A model generated the notes under the pieces. It was given only the letters and a program-made list of their open reading frames with translations, was not told the origin of the DNA and made no database searches. 64,000 nucleotides of DNA. Source: Georgenia sp. EYE_87. Its GTDB lineage: Bacteria > Actinomycetota > Actinomycetes > Actinomycetales > Actinomycetaceae. The stretch lies in assembly GCF_023148685.1 (NCBI RefSeq), contig NZ_JAHXNL010000002.1, positions 248,001-312,000 on the forward strand, given 5' to 3'. Shown one piece after another: positions 7,979 through 18,605 of the stretch. The translations under genes and the position numbers were made by a program. How positions within the stretch are numbered: the first letter of the stretch is position 1; each line of letters opens with the position of its first letter.

Positions 7979-9418
7979 ATGAGCAACGACGACCAGCGAC
8001 CCACCCCCTGGGCCCGGCCGGGAACACAGGGCCCACGTGCCTGGCAGGATTCCGGTCAGCGAACGGCTCCCCACGGCACGCCGCAGGGTGACCGGCCGAC
8101 AACTCCTTACGGACCGGGCGCTCAGCAGAGCGGCTACTGGGCCGGCTCGTCCTACGTCTCGCCGCAGCCCGGCCAGGCAGAGCCGGGACGACCCGACCAC
8201 GGCCCGCACGGTCATCCCGGCCAGGCGTTCGGCGGTCCGTCCGGCCCCTCGGCCCCCGGCCGGCCGACCAAGGACGGGGACCGCCGTCGTCCGGGCTGGG
8301 GTGCGCTCGTGGGCGTCGCGGCCGGGGCCGCGCTGCTCGCCAGCGTCGGCACCGCCGGCCTCACCGGAGCCTTCGACGAGGAGCCGGCCCCGACGGCGAC
8401 CACGAGCCAGTCGCAGACCGAGCCGTCCTCGAACGCGGCCCCCGTCGTCACATCGACGACGAACGACCCTGACTGGGCGAGCGTGGCCGCCGCGGTCCGC
8501 CCCTCCGTCGTCGCCATCGACGTCCGGACGGCGGCCGGCAGCGGTTCGGGCTCCGGCTTCGTCCTCGACAAGGAGGGGCACATCCTCACCAACGACCACG
8601 TCGTCGGCGACGCGGTCGACGGCGGGCTGGTCGTGACCCTCTCCGACGGCCGCATGTACCAGGCGACGATCGCAGGCACCGACCCCGCCACCGACCTCGC
8701 CGTCATCACACTGACGGACCCGCCGGACGACCTCAAGCCTGCGACGCTCGGAGACTCCGAGGAGGTCGTCGTCGGCGACGCGGTCGTCGCCGTCGGCAAC
8801 CCGCTCGGCCTGAGCTCGACGGTCACCACGGGCATCGTCTCCGCGCTGGACCGTCCGGTCACCACGTCCGAGGCCCCGCAGGCGCCCGGCCAGCAGGGCA
8901 CGACCGTGACCACCAACGCCATCCAGGTCGACGCCGCCATCAACCCGGGCAACTCCGGCGGCCCGCTGTTCGACGCCACCGGCCGCGTCATCGGCATCAC
9001 GAGCTCGATCGCGAGCATGCCGAACGCCGCGGGCGGCAGCTCCGGCAGCATCGGGCTGGGCTTCGCGATCCCGGTGAACCTCGCGAAGCAGGTGGGCCAG
9101 CAGCTCATCGACAACGGCGTGGCCGAGCACGCCTACCTCGGCGTGTACATGAGCGACGGGACCGCAGAGGTGGACGGCGCCACGCGCGCCGGAGCCGTCG
9201 TCGAGCGTCTCGACCAGGGCACCCCGGCCGCCGAGGCCGGCGTCCGGCCCGGCGACGTGATCGTGGCCATCGACGGCGACCCCGTCAACGGCGCCGAGTC
9301 GCTCACGGGCTACGTCCGGCAGTACGCCAGTGGCGACGAGGTCACCCTGACCATCGTGCGCGACGGCAAGGAGAGCGAGGTCCAGGCCACCCTGGCGACC
9401 AGGCAGGACCAGCTCTGA
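7979..9418 (+). CDS. membrane-anchored HtrA/DegP-type serine protease with PDZ domain
   Basis: 479-residue trypsin-like protease probably acting on the outer face of the membrane in protein quality control. Seen: a Pro/Gly/Gln-rich cytoplasmic region (1-100), a single transmembrane helix (about 106-130), a Thr/Ser-rich linker, then the protease domain with triad H207 (TNDHVV), D239 (ATDLAVI) and S326 (NPGNSGGPL). A C-terminal PDZ domain follows (about 380-475, GVRPGDVIVAIDG). GGAGGAT at 7969-7975 sets the ATG at 7979. It stands alone between menD and a strong terminator. HtrA, PepD and HtrB paralogues cannot be told apart here. Confidence 0.95.
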   Translation: MSNDDQRPTPWARPGTQGPRAWQDSGQRTAPHGTPQGDRPTTPYGPGAQQSGYWAGSSYVSPQPGQAEPGRPDHGPHGHPGQAFGGPSGPSAPGRPTKDGDRRRPGWGALVGVAAGAALLASVGTAGLTGAFDEEPAPTATTSQSQTEPSSNAAPVVTSTTNDPDWASVAAAVRPSVVAIDVRTAAGSGSGSGFVLDKEGHILTNDHVVGDAVDGGLVVTLSDGRMYQATIAGTDPATDLAVITLTDPPDDLKPATLGDSEEVVVGDAVVAVGNPLGLSSTVTTGIVSALDRPVTTSEAPQAPGQQGTTVTTNAIQVDAAINPGNSGGPLFDATGRVIGITSSIASMPNAAGGSSGSIGLGFAIPVNLAKQVGQQLIDNGVAEHAYLGVYMSDGTAEVDGATRAGAVVERLDQGTPAAEAGVRPGDVIVAIDGDPVNGAESLTGYVRQYASGDEVTLTIVRDGKESEVQATLATRQDQL

Positions 9419-9424
9419 GGAACC

Positions 9425-9465
9425 GCGCGCCGGTCCGCGTCGCCCCCGGGCGCGGACCGGCGCGC
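9425..9465. terminator. bidirectional terminator between htrA and menF
   Basis: Perfect 15-bp stem (GCGCGCCGGTCCGCG at 9425-9439 with 9451-9465) and an 11-nt loop between convergent genes. No U-tract, as is usual at high GC. Confidence 0.75.
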
Positions 9466-9609
9466 CGCTGCGCCCGGCCCCGGGGGCAAGCACGCCCCGG
9501 GATGTGGGCGCGCCGGGAGGACACGCGCCGGGAGGACAGCAGGCCCCCGGCAGCACGCCCCGGGAGGCGAGGACACCTCGGGAGCGAGGCACCCGACAGG
9601 CGAGCGCGC

Positions 9610-10965
9610 TCAGCCGCTCAGCGCCTCGCGCATGGGCCGCAGCTTCGCCTCGGACTCCGCCAGCTCCGCCTCGGGGTCCGACGCCGCGACGACGCCGCAC
9701 CCGGCGAAGATGCGCATCGCGCGGGCGTCGGTGGGGGAGATCTCGCCGGAGCGCAGGCCGATGCCCCACTCGCCGTCGCCGTCGGCCCCGATCCAGCCCA
9801 CGGGGCCGGCATAGCGCCCGCGGTCCATCCGCTCCGCCTCGGCGAGGATCGCGGTGGCCACCGGGGTGGGCGTCCCGCCCACCGCCGCGGTGGGGTGCAG
9901 GGCGGCGGCCAGCGCCAGGCTCGACGGCCCGCGGCCGCCGGGCGAGTGCGCGGGGAAGGTGCTCGGGTGGCCGAAGGTGCCGTCGACGACGCCGGTGACG
10001 TCGGTCGCCAGGTGCATCACGTTGGGCAGGTGGAGCACGAACGGCGCGTCCGGCACGTTGATCGACGCGCAGTACGGGCGCAGGCCCCGCACGAGCGAGG
10101 CGACCGCGAGCTCGTGCTCCTCGAGGTCCTTGGACGACCGCGCGAGCTGGGCGGCGCGCCGGAGGTCGTCGGCGTCGTCGCCGGTCCGCCTGATCGTGCC
10201 GGCGAGGACCCGGCTCGCGGCCAGGCCCTTCTCACGACGGACGAGCAGCTCCGGCGTCGCCCCGACGAGGCGGTCCACGCTGAACGTCCAGCACCCGGGG
10301 TAGCTGGCGGCCAGCCGGCCTAGCAGGTGACGCACGTCGACCGGGCGCTCCGTTCGGACGGCGACGTCGCGGGCCATCACGACCTTGGAGACCTCGCCCG
10401 CCCGGATCCGGCGGACCACGTCGGCCACCGCGGCCACCCAGTCGGCGGAGGCGAGCGCGCCGTCGACGAAGGTCGCCGCGCCTGGTGCGGTCACCGGCTC
10501 GGGCGTCGGCAGCGGACCCGGCCGGCCCGCGGACGGCGACACGGTGGTCACCCACGCCACGCCGTCGCGGCGGCCCACCACCACCTCGGGCACCACGAGC
10601 ACACCGCCCGCGGCCGAGGCGGGGTCGAAGGAGAAGGAGCCGAACGCCACGGGCCCCGTGCCGGGCGCACCGACCTCGTCGACGATCTCGAGCTCGGCCA
10701 CCGTCCTCGCCCAGGCGACGTCGGCCTCCCGGATGCGGCCCGGGCCCGAGGTCTCGATGCGGATCGCCTGGCCCCAGCCCACCAGCCCCTCCCCGCGCCG
10801 GACCCACGAGAAGGTTGCGGCGGCGTCGGGTGCCGGGAGGAGCGAGAAGAGGTCGCCCGGGTCCGGGATCGCGACGGTGCGCGCCACCAGCGGGGTGTCG
10901 CCCGGCGACGGCGCGACGACGTGGATCGCGGACGCGCCCGTTCGGCGCGGAGTTTCGGTCGGCAT
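9610..10965 (-). CDS. menF: isochorismate synthase
   Basis: Chorismate-binding enzyme (451 aa) converting chorismate to isochorismate, the entry to menaquinone synthesis. Seen: the chorismate-binding core with [25 protein letters not shown] and [19 protein letters not shown], then [18 protein letters not shown] (419 on). The Asp/Glu magnesium ligands of the family fall in these motifs. The ATG at 10965 is preferred over the GTG at 10974 because TACAGT (minus strand, 10973-10978) lies 7 nt before it. It diverges from menG with only 59 bp between starts. EntC-type siderophore synthases share the fold, but no siderophore genes are nearby. Confidence 0.95.
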   Translation of the reverse strand: MPTETPRRTGASAIHVVAPSPGDTPLVARTVAIPDPGDLFSLLPAPDAAATFSWVRRGEGLVGWGQAIRIETSGPGRIREADVAWARTVAELEIVDEVGAPGTGPVAFGSFSFDPASAAGGVLVVPEVVVGRRDGVAWVTTVSPSAGRPGPLPTPEPVTAPGAATFVDGALASADWVAAVADVVRRIRAGEVSKVVMARDVAVRTERPVDVRHLLGRLAASYPGCWTFSVDRLVGATPELLVRREKGLAASRVLAGTIRRTGDDADDLRRAAQLARSSKDLEEHELAVASLVRGLRPYCASINVPDAPFVLHLPNVMHLATDVTGVVDGTFGHPSTFPAHSPGGRGPSSLALAAALHPTAAVGGTPTPVATAILAEAERMDRGRYAGPVGWIGADGDGEWGIGLRSGEISPTDARAMRIFAGCGVVAASDPEAELAESEAKLRPMREALSG

Positions 10966-10972
10966 CGCGGTC

Positions 10973-11018
10973 ACTGTATTCCCCCCGGGCGCGGCGCGGC
11001 TCCCGGACCTGGGATGAT
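10973..11018. promoter_or_regulatory. divergent menF/menG leaderless promoters
   Basis: Minus strand: TACAGT (10973-10978), 7 nt before the menF ATG. Plus strand: GATGAT (11013-11018), a weaker box 6 nt before the menG ATG at 11025. No Shine-Dalgarno stands before either start. Confidence 0.45.
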
Positions 11019-11024
11019 CACCTC

Positions 11025-11720
11025 ATGAGCCGAGCCAGCCTCGAGAAGAACCCGCGGGAGGTCGCCGGGATGTTCGACGGCGTCGCCCGCCGCTACGACC
11101 TGACGAACGACGTCCTCTCGCTCGGGCAGGACCGCATCTGGCGGGTCGCCACGCGCAAGGCCGTCGTGGCCCGCCCGGGCGAGCGCGTGCTGGACCTCGC
11201 CGCGGGCACGGGGACCTCCTCGGAGGAGTACGCAGACGCAGGCATCGACGTCGTCCCCTGCGACTTCTCGACCGGGATGATGGGCGTCGGCAAGCGCCGC
11301 CGCCCGGACCTGCCCTTCATCGCCGGCGACGCCACGGCGCTGCCGTTCGCCGACGAGACCTTCGACGCCGTGACCATCTCCTTCGGGCTCCGCAACGTCG
11401 CCGACACCGACCGCGCCCTGCGCGAGATGCTCCGCGTCACTCGCCCGGGCGGTCGCCTCGTGGTGTGCGAGTTCTCACGGCCGACGTGGGCCCCGTTCCG
11501 CGCGCTCTACGAGTTCTACCTCGGCCAGGCACTGCCCCGGATGGCCTCGGTCGTCTCGTCCAACACCGACGCCTACACCTACCTGGCCGAGACCATCATG
11601 ACCTGGCCCGACCAGGTCGAGCTGGCGCGCACGGTCCAGCGGGCCGGGTGGCGGAAGGTCGCCTACCGGAACCTCTCGGGCGGCATCGTGGCCCTCCACC
11701 GCGCGGTCCGGCCCGCGTGA
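11025..11720 (+). CDS. menG: demethylmenaquinone methyltransferase (UbiE/MenG family)
   Basis: SAM-dependent methyltransferase (231 aa) for the last step of menaquinone synthesis. Seen: [20 protein letters not shown] at the N-terminus, typical of the family, motif [10 protein letters not shown] (55-63), then [20 protein letters not shown], a UbiE/MenG signature. Length is normal. The ATG follows GATCACCTC with no ribosome site, so translation may be leaderless. It reads away from menF and towards the menJ-like gene. Confidence 0.96.
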   Translation: MSRASLEKNPREVAGMFDGVARRYDLTNDVLSLGQDRIWRVATRKAVVARPGERVLDLAAGTGTSSEEYADAGIDVVPCDFSTGMMGVGKRRRPDLPFIAGDATALPFADETFDAVTISFGLRNVADTDRALREMLRVTRPGGRLVVCEFSRPTWAPFRALYEFYLGQALPRMASVVSSNTDAYTYLAETIMTWPDQVELARTVQRAGWRKVAYRNLSGGIVALHRAVRPA

Positions 11721-11825
11721 CGCCGGGCGGCCGTTCGACGACGAGCCTCGTGACGCCGGGAGGCGAGCACGTCTCACCGGCTACGGCCAGGGACCTTCGT
11801 CCCCGAACCGCCCCACGGGCGAGAC

Positions 11826-11839
11826 TTAGGCTCGCCTAA
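11826..11839. promoter_or_regulatory. iron-box-like palindrome TTAGGCTCGCCTAA
   Basis: Six-bp arms TTAGGC/GCCTAA around TC. It matches 12 of 14 bases with the right-hand part of the DtxR/IdeR consensus (TTAGGTTAGGCTAACCTAA), but the first five bases of the 19-bp box are absent. It lies about 75-90 bp before the menJ-like start and just before an AT-rich stretch (TTAATAAACT, about 11860-11869) that could be the promoter. Confidence 0.45.
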
Positions 11840-11913
11840 CAAGACGACCGGGGCCGGGATTAATAAACTCCTGGTCATCAGGGCCGATGCGCCCCTCACC
11901 CCCTCCTGGAGCG

Positions 11914-13221
11914 ATGACGTTGGGAACCGCTGTGCGTGCAGAGGCCGAGGCCGACGTCATCGTCGTCGGCGCAGGGCCGGGCGGTGCGGCCACGGCCCAC
12001 TACCTCGCCGCCACCGGGCTGTCGGTCCTGCTCCTGGAGAAGGGCACCTTCCCCCGCGACAAGATCTGCGGCGACGGCCTGACCCCGCGCGCCGTCGCCG
12101 AGCTCATCCGGATGGGCGTACCCACCCCCGAGTCAGACGGCTGGATCCGCAACTGGGGGCTGCGCACCCACGGCGCCGGGCACACGATCGAGCTGCCCTG
12201 GCCCGAGCTCGCCGAGATGCCGGCGTACGGTCTGGCGCGCTCGCGGATGAACCTGGACGAGACCCTCGCGCGGCACGCCCAGGCCTCCGGCGCCGACCTG
12301 CGGGAGGGGATGGCCGTCACGGGCCCGGTCCGCCACGAGCGTTCCGGCCGGATCCTCGGCGTCACTGCCCGACCGGTCGACGCGAACGGCCGCCGCGCCG
12401 GCGACGAGGTCACCTTCCGCGCCCCGGTCGTCGTGGACGCCGGCGGCGTGTCCGCCCGCCTCTCCACCTCCATGGGCATCGAGAAGGACATGAACCGCCC
12501 GATGGGCGTGGCCGTGCGTACCTACTTCCGCTCCCCCCGCCACGACGACCCGATGATGGAGTCGCACCTGGAGCTGTGGGACGGCAAGCCGGGGGAGTCG
12601 AACCTCATGCCCGGCTACGGGTGGATCTTCGCCCTCGGCGACGGCACGGTGAACGTGGGCCTCGGGTCGCTCTCCTCGACGGCGAAGCCCACCGGCTTGG
12701 ACTACAAGGCCATGTTCCGCACCTGGATGCGCAACGCCCCGGAGGAGTGGGAGCTCACCGAGGAGAACCAGATCGGGGAGCTGCGCTCCGCGGCCCTGCC
12801 GATGGCGTTCAACCGCAAGCCCCACTACAGCCAGGGGCTGCTGCTGGTCGGCGACTCCGGCGGCATGGTCTCCCCGTTCAACGGCGAGGGCATCGCCTAC
12901 GCCATGCAGTCCGGGCGCATCGCCGCGGACGTCGTCTCCCAGGCGCTCTCGCGCAGCTCCGGGTACGCGCTGGAGAAGACGCTGCGGACCTACCCCAAGA
13001 TCCTCGCGGAGGAGCTCGGCGGGTACTACTCGCTCGGCCAGGCCTTCGCGAAGCTCATCGAGCGGCCGGAGATCATGCGCCTGTGCGTGAAGTACGGGCT
13101 GCCCCGGCCCACCCTCATGCGGTTCACCATGAAGCTGCTCTCGGACGGCTTCGACCGCCGCGACGGCGACTGGATGGACCGGACCATCACCGCCCTGACC
13201 AAGCTGGCGCCGGCGTCATGA
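11914..13221 (+). CDS. menJ: geranylgeranyl reductase family FAD enzyme, probable menaquinone reductase
   Basis: 435-residue flavoprotein. Seen: the N-terminal dinucleotide fold IVVGAGPGGAATAHYLA (16-32), the family motif FPRDKICGDGLTPRAVAEL, and the second FAD motif LLLVGDSGGMVSPFNGEGIAYAM. In mycobacteria the homologue next to men genes is MenJ, which saturates one isoprene unit of menaquinone; position here, between menG and nuoA, suggests the same role (inference). The start is uncertain: ATG 11887, ATG 11914 and TTG 11920 are in frame, and GGAG at 11908-11911 is best spaced for the TTG. Other family members reduce geranylgeranyl lipids. Confidence 0.85.
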   Translation: MTLGTAVRAEAEADVIVVGAGPGGAATAHYLAATGLSVLLLEKGTFPRDKICGDGLTPRAVAELIRMGVPTPESDGWIRNWGLRTHGAGHTIELPWPELAEMPAYGLARSRMNLDETLARHAQASGADLREGMAVTGPVRHERSGRILGVTARPVDANGRRAGDEVTFRAPVVVDAGGVSARLSTSMGIEKDMNRPMGVAVRTYFRSPRHDDPMMESHLELWDGKPGESNLMPGYGWIFALGDGTVNVGLGSLSSTAKPTGLDYKAMFRTWMRNAPEEWELTEENQIGELRSAALPMAFNRKPHYSQGLLLVGDSGGMVSPFNGEGIAYAMQSGRIAADVVSQALSRSSGYALEKTLRTYPKILAEELGGYYSLGQAFAKLIERPEIMRLCVKYGLPRPTLMRFTMKLLSDGFDRRDGDWMDRTITALTKLAPAS

Positions 13222-13265
13222 CGGTCCGGCGGAGGGGCGTGGCGAAGGGCGTGGCGCAGAACACG

Positions 13266-13304
13266 TACGCTGGCGAGGAGGCGGCCGTCACTTGGGCTGA
13301 CGGT
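13266..13304 (+). promoter_or_regulatory. possible nuo operon promoter and leader hairpin
   Basis: TACGCT (13266-13271) fits a -10 and would give a leader of about 55 nt before nuoA. An 8-bp hairpin (GGCCGTCA with TGACGGTC, about 13282-13304) sits in that leader. No -35 is recognisable; read-through from the menJ-like gene is also possible. Confidence 0.35.
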
Positions 13305-13330
13305 CGTCGTGGTGAACTGACGGAGGCACG

Positions 13331-13693
13331 ATGACGAACCCCTACGTCCCGCTGCTCATCATGGCGGGCGTCGCCGCGGCGATGGCGATCGGTGGCCTGG
13401 CGGCGAGCGCCGTCATCGGCCCGAAGCGCTACAACCGCGTGAAGGTGGCGAACTACGAGTGCGGCATCGAGCCGACGCCGCGGGCGACGGGCTCCGGGCG
13501 CTTCCCGGTGAAGTACTACCTGATCGCCATGACGTTCATCATCTTCGACATCGAGGTGGTCTTCCTCTACCCCTGGGCGGTGGCGTTCTCCGAGCTCGCC
13601 GTCTTCGGGCTGGTGGCCATGCTCGGCTTCATCTTCCTGATCACGGTGCCGTACGTGTACGAGTGGCGCCGCGGCGGGCTCGAGTGGGACTGA
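13331..13693 (+). CDS. nuoA: NADH-quinone oxidoreductase subunit A
   Basis: Small membrane subunit (120 aa) of complex I. Seen: three hydrophobic helices (about 8-29, 64-84, 91-112) and the NuoA loop [10 protein letters not shown] with the conserved Cys, then [18 protein letters not shown] carrying the acidic residue in helix 2. GGAGG precedes the ATG. First gene of the nuoA-N operon, 11 bp before nuoB. Confidence 0.98.
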   Translation: MTNPYVPLLIMAGVAAAMAIGGLAASAVIGPKRYNRVKVANYECGIEPTPRATGSGRFPVKYYLIAMTFIIFDIEVVFLYPWAVAFSELAVFGLVAMLGFIFLITVPYVYEWRRGGLEWD

Positions 13694-13704
13694 GGTAGAC
13701 AGAC

Positions 13705-14255
<551 letters not shown>

Positions 14256-14259
<4 letters not shown>

Positions 14260-15064
14260 GCGAGCGAGACGACGAGAAGCAGTCGGCCGCCAGCGCGGCC
14301 AAGCCGGGCGCGTCCAGCGCCGAGGTCGGTCAGCGGGCGACGGCGAGCGCGCTGGAGGCCGGTTCGCAGAACGTCCCGGCCGGCCCGCGGGGCGGGCGCA
14401 CCCAGCTCGAGGTGATCGCGACCCACCGCGGCCTCTTCGGCGTCGAGGGCTCGGGCGACACGTCCGGCTTCGGCGGCCTGGTCTCGACCATCGCCCTGCC
14501 GCCGGCGTCGGAGCGGCCCTACGGCGGCTGGTTCGACGAGGTCGTCGACATCCTCGTCGAGATCCTCACCGAGCAGGGGCTGGACCCCGAGGCCGTCCTC
14601 GAGAAGGTCGTCGTCGACCGCGGCGAGCTGACCATCTTCGTGGCACGCGAGCACATCGACACCGTCTGCCGCGTCCTGCGCGACGACCAGGACCTGCGAT
14701 TCGAGCTCTGCCTCGGCGTCTCCGGCGTGCACTACCCGGAGGACCGTGGCCGCGAGCTGCACGCTGTCTACCAGCTGATGTCCGTCACGCACGTGCGCCA
14801 GCTCCGCCTCGAGGTCGCCTGCCCGGACTCCGACCCGCACATCCCCACGGTCGTCGACACCTACCCGGGCAACGACTGGCACGAGCGCGAGACGTGGGAC
14901 ATGTTCGGCATCGTCTTCGACGGCCACCCGTCCCTCGCCCGCACCCTGATGCCGGACGACTGGGTGGGCCACCCCCAGCGCAAGGACTACCCGCTCGGCG
15001 GCATCCCCGTCGAGTACAAGGGGGCCGTCGTGCCGCCGCCCGACAACCGGAGGTCGTACCGCTG

Positions 15065-15065
<1 letters not shown>
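14256..15065 (+). CDS. nuoC: NADH-quinone oxidoreductase subunit C
   Basis: 269-residue subunit linking NuoB and NuoD. Seen: a disordered Ser/Ala/Glu-rich N-terminus (1-45), then the NuoC domain with [12 protein letters not shown]-like segments ([19 protein letters not shown]), [12 protein letters not shown] and [11 protein letters not shown], the 30-kDa signature. GTG start overlaps the nuoB stop by 4 nt; its stop shares one base with the nuoD start (TGATG). Confidence 0.97.
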
Positions 15066-16413
<1,348 letters not shown>

Positions 16414-16414
<1 letters not shown>

Positions 16415-17283
16415 TGTCGTCCGAGACCTTCGCCCCCGAGGCCGACGCGCGCCTGCGCGCCGAGGCCGCCGAGATCATCTCGCGCTACCCGGAGCCGCGC
16501 TCGGCCCTGCTGCCGATGCTGCACCTCGTGCAGTCCGAGGACGGCTTCGTCTCCCCGCGCGGCATCGCGCTGTGCGCCGACATCCTCGGCCTCACCCGTG
16601 CCGAGGTCTCCGCGGTGGCGACGTTCTACACCCGGTACAAGCGCCACCCCAACGGTGACTACACCGTCGGCGTGTGCACGAATGCCCTGTGCGCGGTCAT
16701 GGGCGGCGACATCATCTTCGAGCGGGTCTCCGAGCACCTCGGCATCGGCCACGACGAGACGACGGCGGACGGGAAGATCACCCTCGAGCAGGTCGAGTGC
16801 AACGCGGCCTGCGACTACGCGCCCGTCGTGATGGTGAACTGGGAGTTCTTCGACAACCAGACGCCGACCTCCGCGATCGAGCTGGTCGACCAGATCACCG
16901 CCGGCGACCCGGTCCGGCCCACCCGCGGCGCCGACACCGTCGCCACCTTCAAGGAGATCTCGCACGTGCTCGCCGGGTTCGAGGACGGGCGCGCGAACGA
17001 GGGCGTCGGCGCAGGCGAGGCCACCCTGCTCGGGCTGCGGATCGCCCGCGAGAACGACTGGCGCGCGCCGCAGGTGCGCGACGACTCCCGCGGCGACGGC
17101 CGGGCGCAGGGCCAGGCCGGCGGACCCGCCACCACCACGCCCGGCGTCGACCTCGGCGGGGCCACGGTCTCCGGGACCGTGCCGGTCGGCGAGGTGCAGT
17201 CCAGCGCCGAGCGCAAGCCGACCACCGAGGCGGACGTCTCGGCGGAGACGGTCGACAAGGACGTCAAGAAGGAGGCGCAGTGA
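16414..17283 (+). CDS. nuoE: NADH-quinone oxidoreductase subunit E
   Basis: 24-kDa subunit of the NADH module with a 2Fe-2S cluster. Seen: thioredoxin-like fold with ligands C88 and C93 (CTNALC) and C129 and C133 (CNAAC). At 289 aa it is longer than the bacterial norm (about 165-230); residues from about 215 are a Gly/Ala/charged tail without recognisable fold, seen also in other actinobacteria. Couples by TGATG to nuoD and by GTGA to nuoF. Confidence 0.97.
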
Positions 17284-18605
17284 GCATCACGGCCCCGGGT
17301 CGGCTCACGCCGATCCTCTCCGACATCTGGGACGCTGAGCGGTCCTGGACGCTTGCCACCTACCGCGACCACGGCGGCTACGAGGGCCTGGCCAAGGCCC
17401 TGACCATGCCCCCCGAGGACGTCGTCGCCGAGGTCAAGGCCTCCGGCCTGCGCGGCCGCGGCGGCGCCGGCTTCCCCACCGGGCTGAAGTGGTCCTTCCT
17501 CCCCAAGCCCGACGGCGGCCCCCGCTACCTCGTGGTCAACGCCGACGAGTCCGAGCCGGGCACCTGCAAGGACATCCCGCTCATGCTGGCCAACCCGCAC
17601 TCTCTGGTCGAGGGCGTGGCGATCACCTCCTACGCCATCGGCGGCCACCACGCGTTCATCTACCTGCGCGGGGAGACCGTGCACGTCTACCGCCGGCTGC
17701 TCGCCGCGGTGCGCGAGGCGCGCGAGGCGGGGCTCATCGGCACGGGCCTGGGCCCGAACGGTGACTACGACCTGGAGATCACGGTCCACGCCGGCGCCGG
17801 CGCCTACATCTGCGGCGAGGAGACGGCGCTGCTCGACTCCCTCGAGGGCCTGCGTGGTCAGCCGCGCCTGAAGCCCCCGTTCCCCGCGGTCGCCGGTCTG
17901 TACGCGCGCCCCACGGTGGTCAACAACGTCGAGTCCATCGCGTCGGTGCCGACGATCATCAAGCACGGCAAGGACTGGTTCACCACGATGGGCACGGAGA
18001 AGAGCGCGGGCCACGGCCTGTTCTCCGTCTCGGGCCACGTGAAGAACCCCGGCCAGTTCGAGGCCCCGCTCGGCATCACCATGCGCGAGCTCATCGAGCT
18101 CGCGGGCGGCATGCGCGACGGCCACCGGCTGAAGTTCTGGACGCCCGGCGGTTCCTCGACGCCGATCCTCACCGAGGCCGAGCTCGACGTCCCGCTCGAC
18201 TACGAGTCCGTGGGCGCGGCCGGCTCGATGCTCGCCACCCGCGCGCTCATGGTCTTCGACGAGACCACCTCGGTGGTCCGCGTGATCGCGCGCTGGACGG
18301 ACTTCTACCAGCACGAGTCCTGCGGCAAGTGCACGCCCTGCCGCGAGGGCACCTACTGGATGAAGCAGGTCATGCACCGGCTCGAGGCAGGCCAGGGCCT
18401 GCCGAGCGACGTCGACCTGCTCCTGGACGTCTCCGCCAACATCGCCGGCCGCTCCTTCTGCGCGCTCGGCGACGCCTCCGCCACCCCGATCCAGAGCGGC
18501 ATCAAGCACTTCCGTTCCGAGTTCGAGGCAGGTACGCACACGCCGGCCTGGGAGCTCTTCCCGTACGAGGCCTCGGCCATCTTCAGCGAAGCAGGTGTTC
18601 GATGA
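17280..18605 (+). CDS. nuoF: NADH-quinone oxidoreductase subunit F
   Basis: NADH-binding 51-kDa subunit (441 aa) with FMN and one 4Fe-4S cluster. Seen: Gly-rich FMN loop [14 protein letters not shown] (58-71), [26 protein letters not shown] and the cluster ligands C348, C351, C354 (CGKCTPC) and C394 (FCALG). Complete. GTG start overlaps nuoE by 4 nt; stop overlaps nuoG by ATGA. Confidence 0.98.
   Translation: MSITAPGRLTPILSDIWDAERSWTLATYRDHGGYEGLAKALTMPPEDVVAEVKASGLRGRGGAGFPTGLKWSFLPKPDGGPRYLVVNADESEPGTCKDIPLMLANPHSLVEGVAITSYAIGGHHAFIYLRGETVHVYRRLLAAVREAREAGLIGTGLGPNGDYDLEITVHAGAGAYICGEETALLDSLEGLRGQPRLKPPFPAVAGLYARPTVVNNVESIASVPTIIKHGKDWFTTMGTEKSAGHGLFSVSGHVKNPGQFEAPLGITMRELIELAGGMRDGHRLKFWTPGGSSTPILTEAELDVPLDYESVGAAGSMLATRALMVFDETTSVVRVIARWTDFYQHESCGKCTPCREGTYWMKQVMHRLEAGQGLPSDVDLLLDVSANIAGRSFCALGDASATPIQSGIKHFRSEFEAGTHTPAWELFPYEASAIFSEAGVR

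Noticed and set aside
9466-9609. Possible gene remnant of repetitive Pro/Gly codons between htrA and menF
   Set aside because: Short CGCCCCGGGA-like repeats with no start, ribosome site or similarity; treated as spacer.
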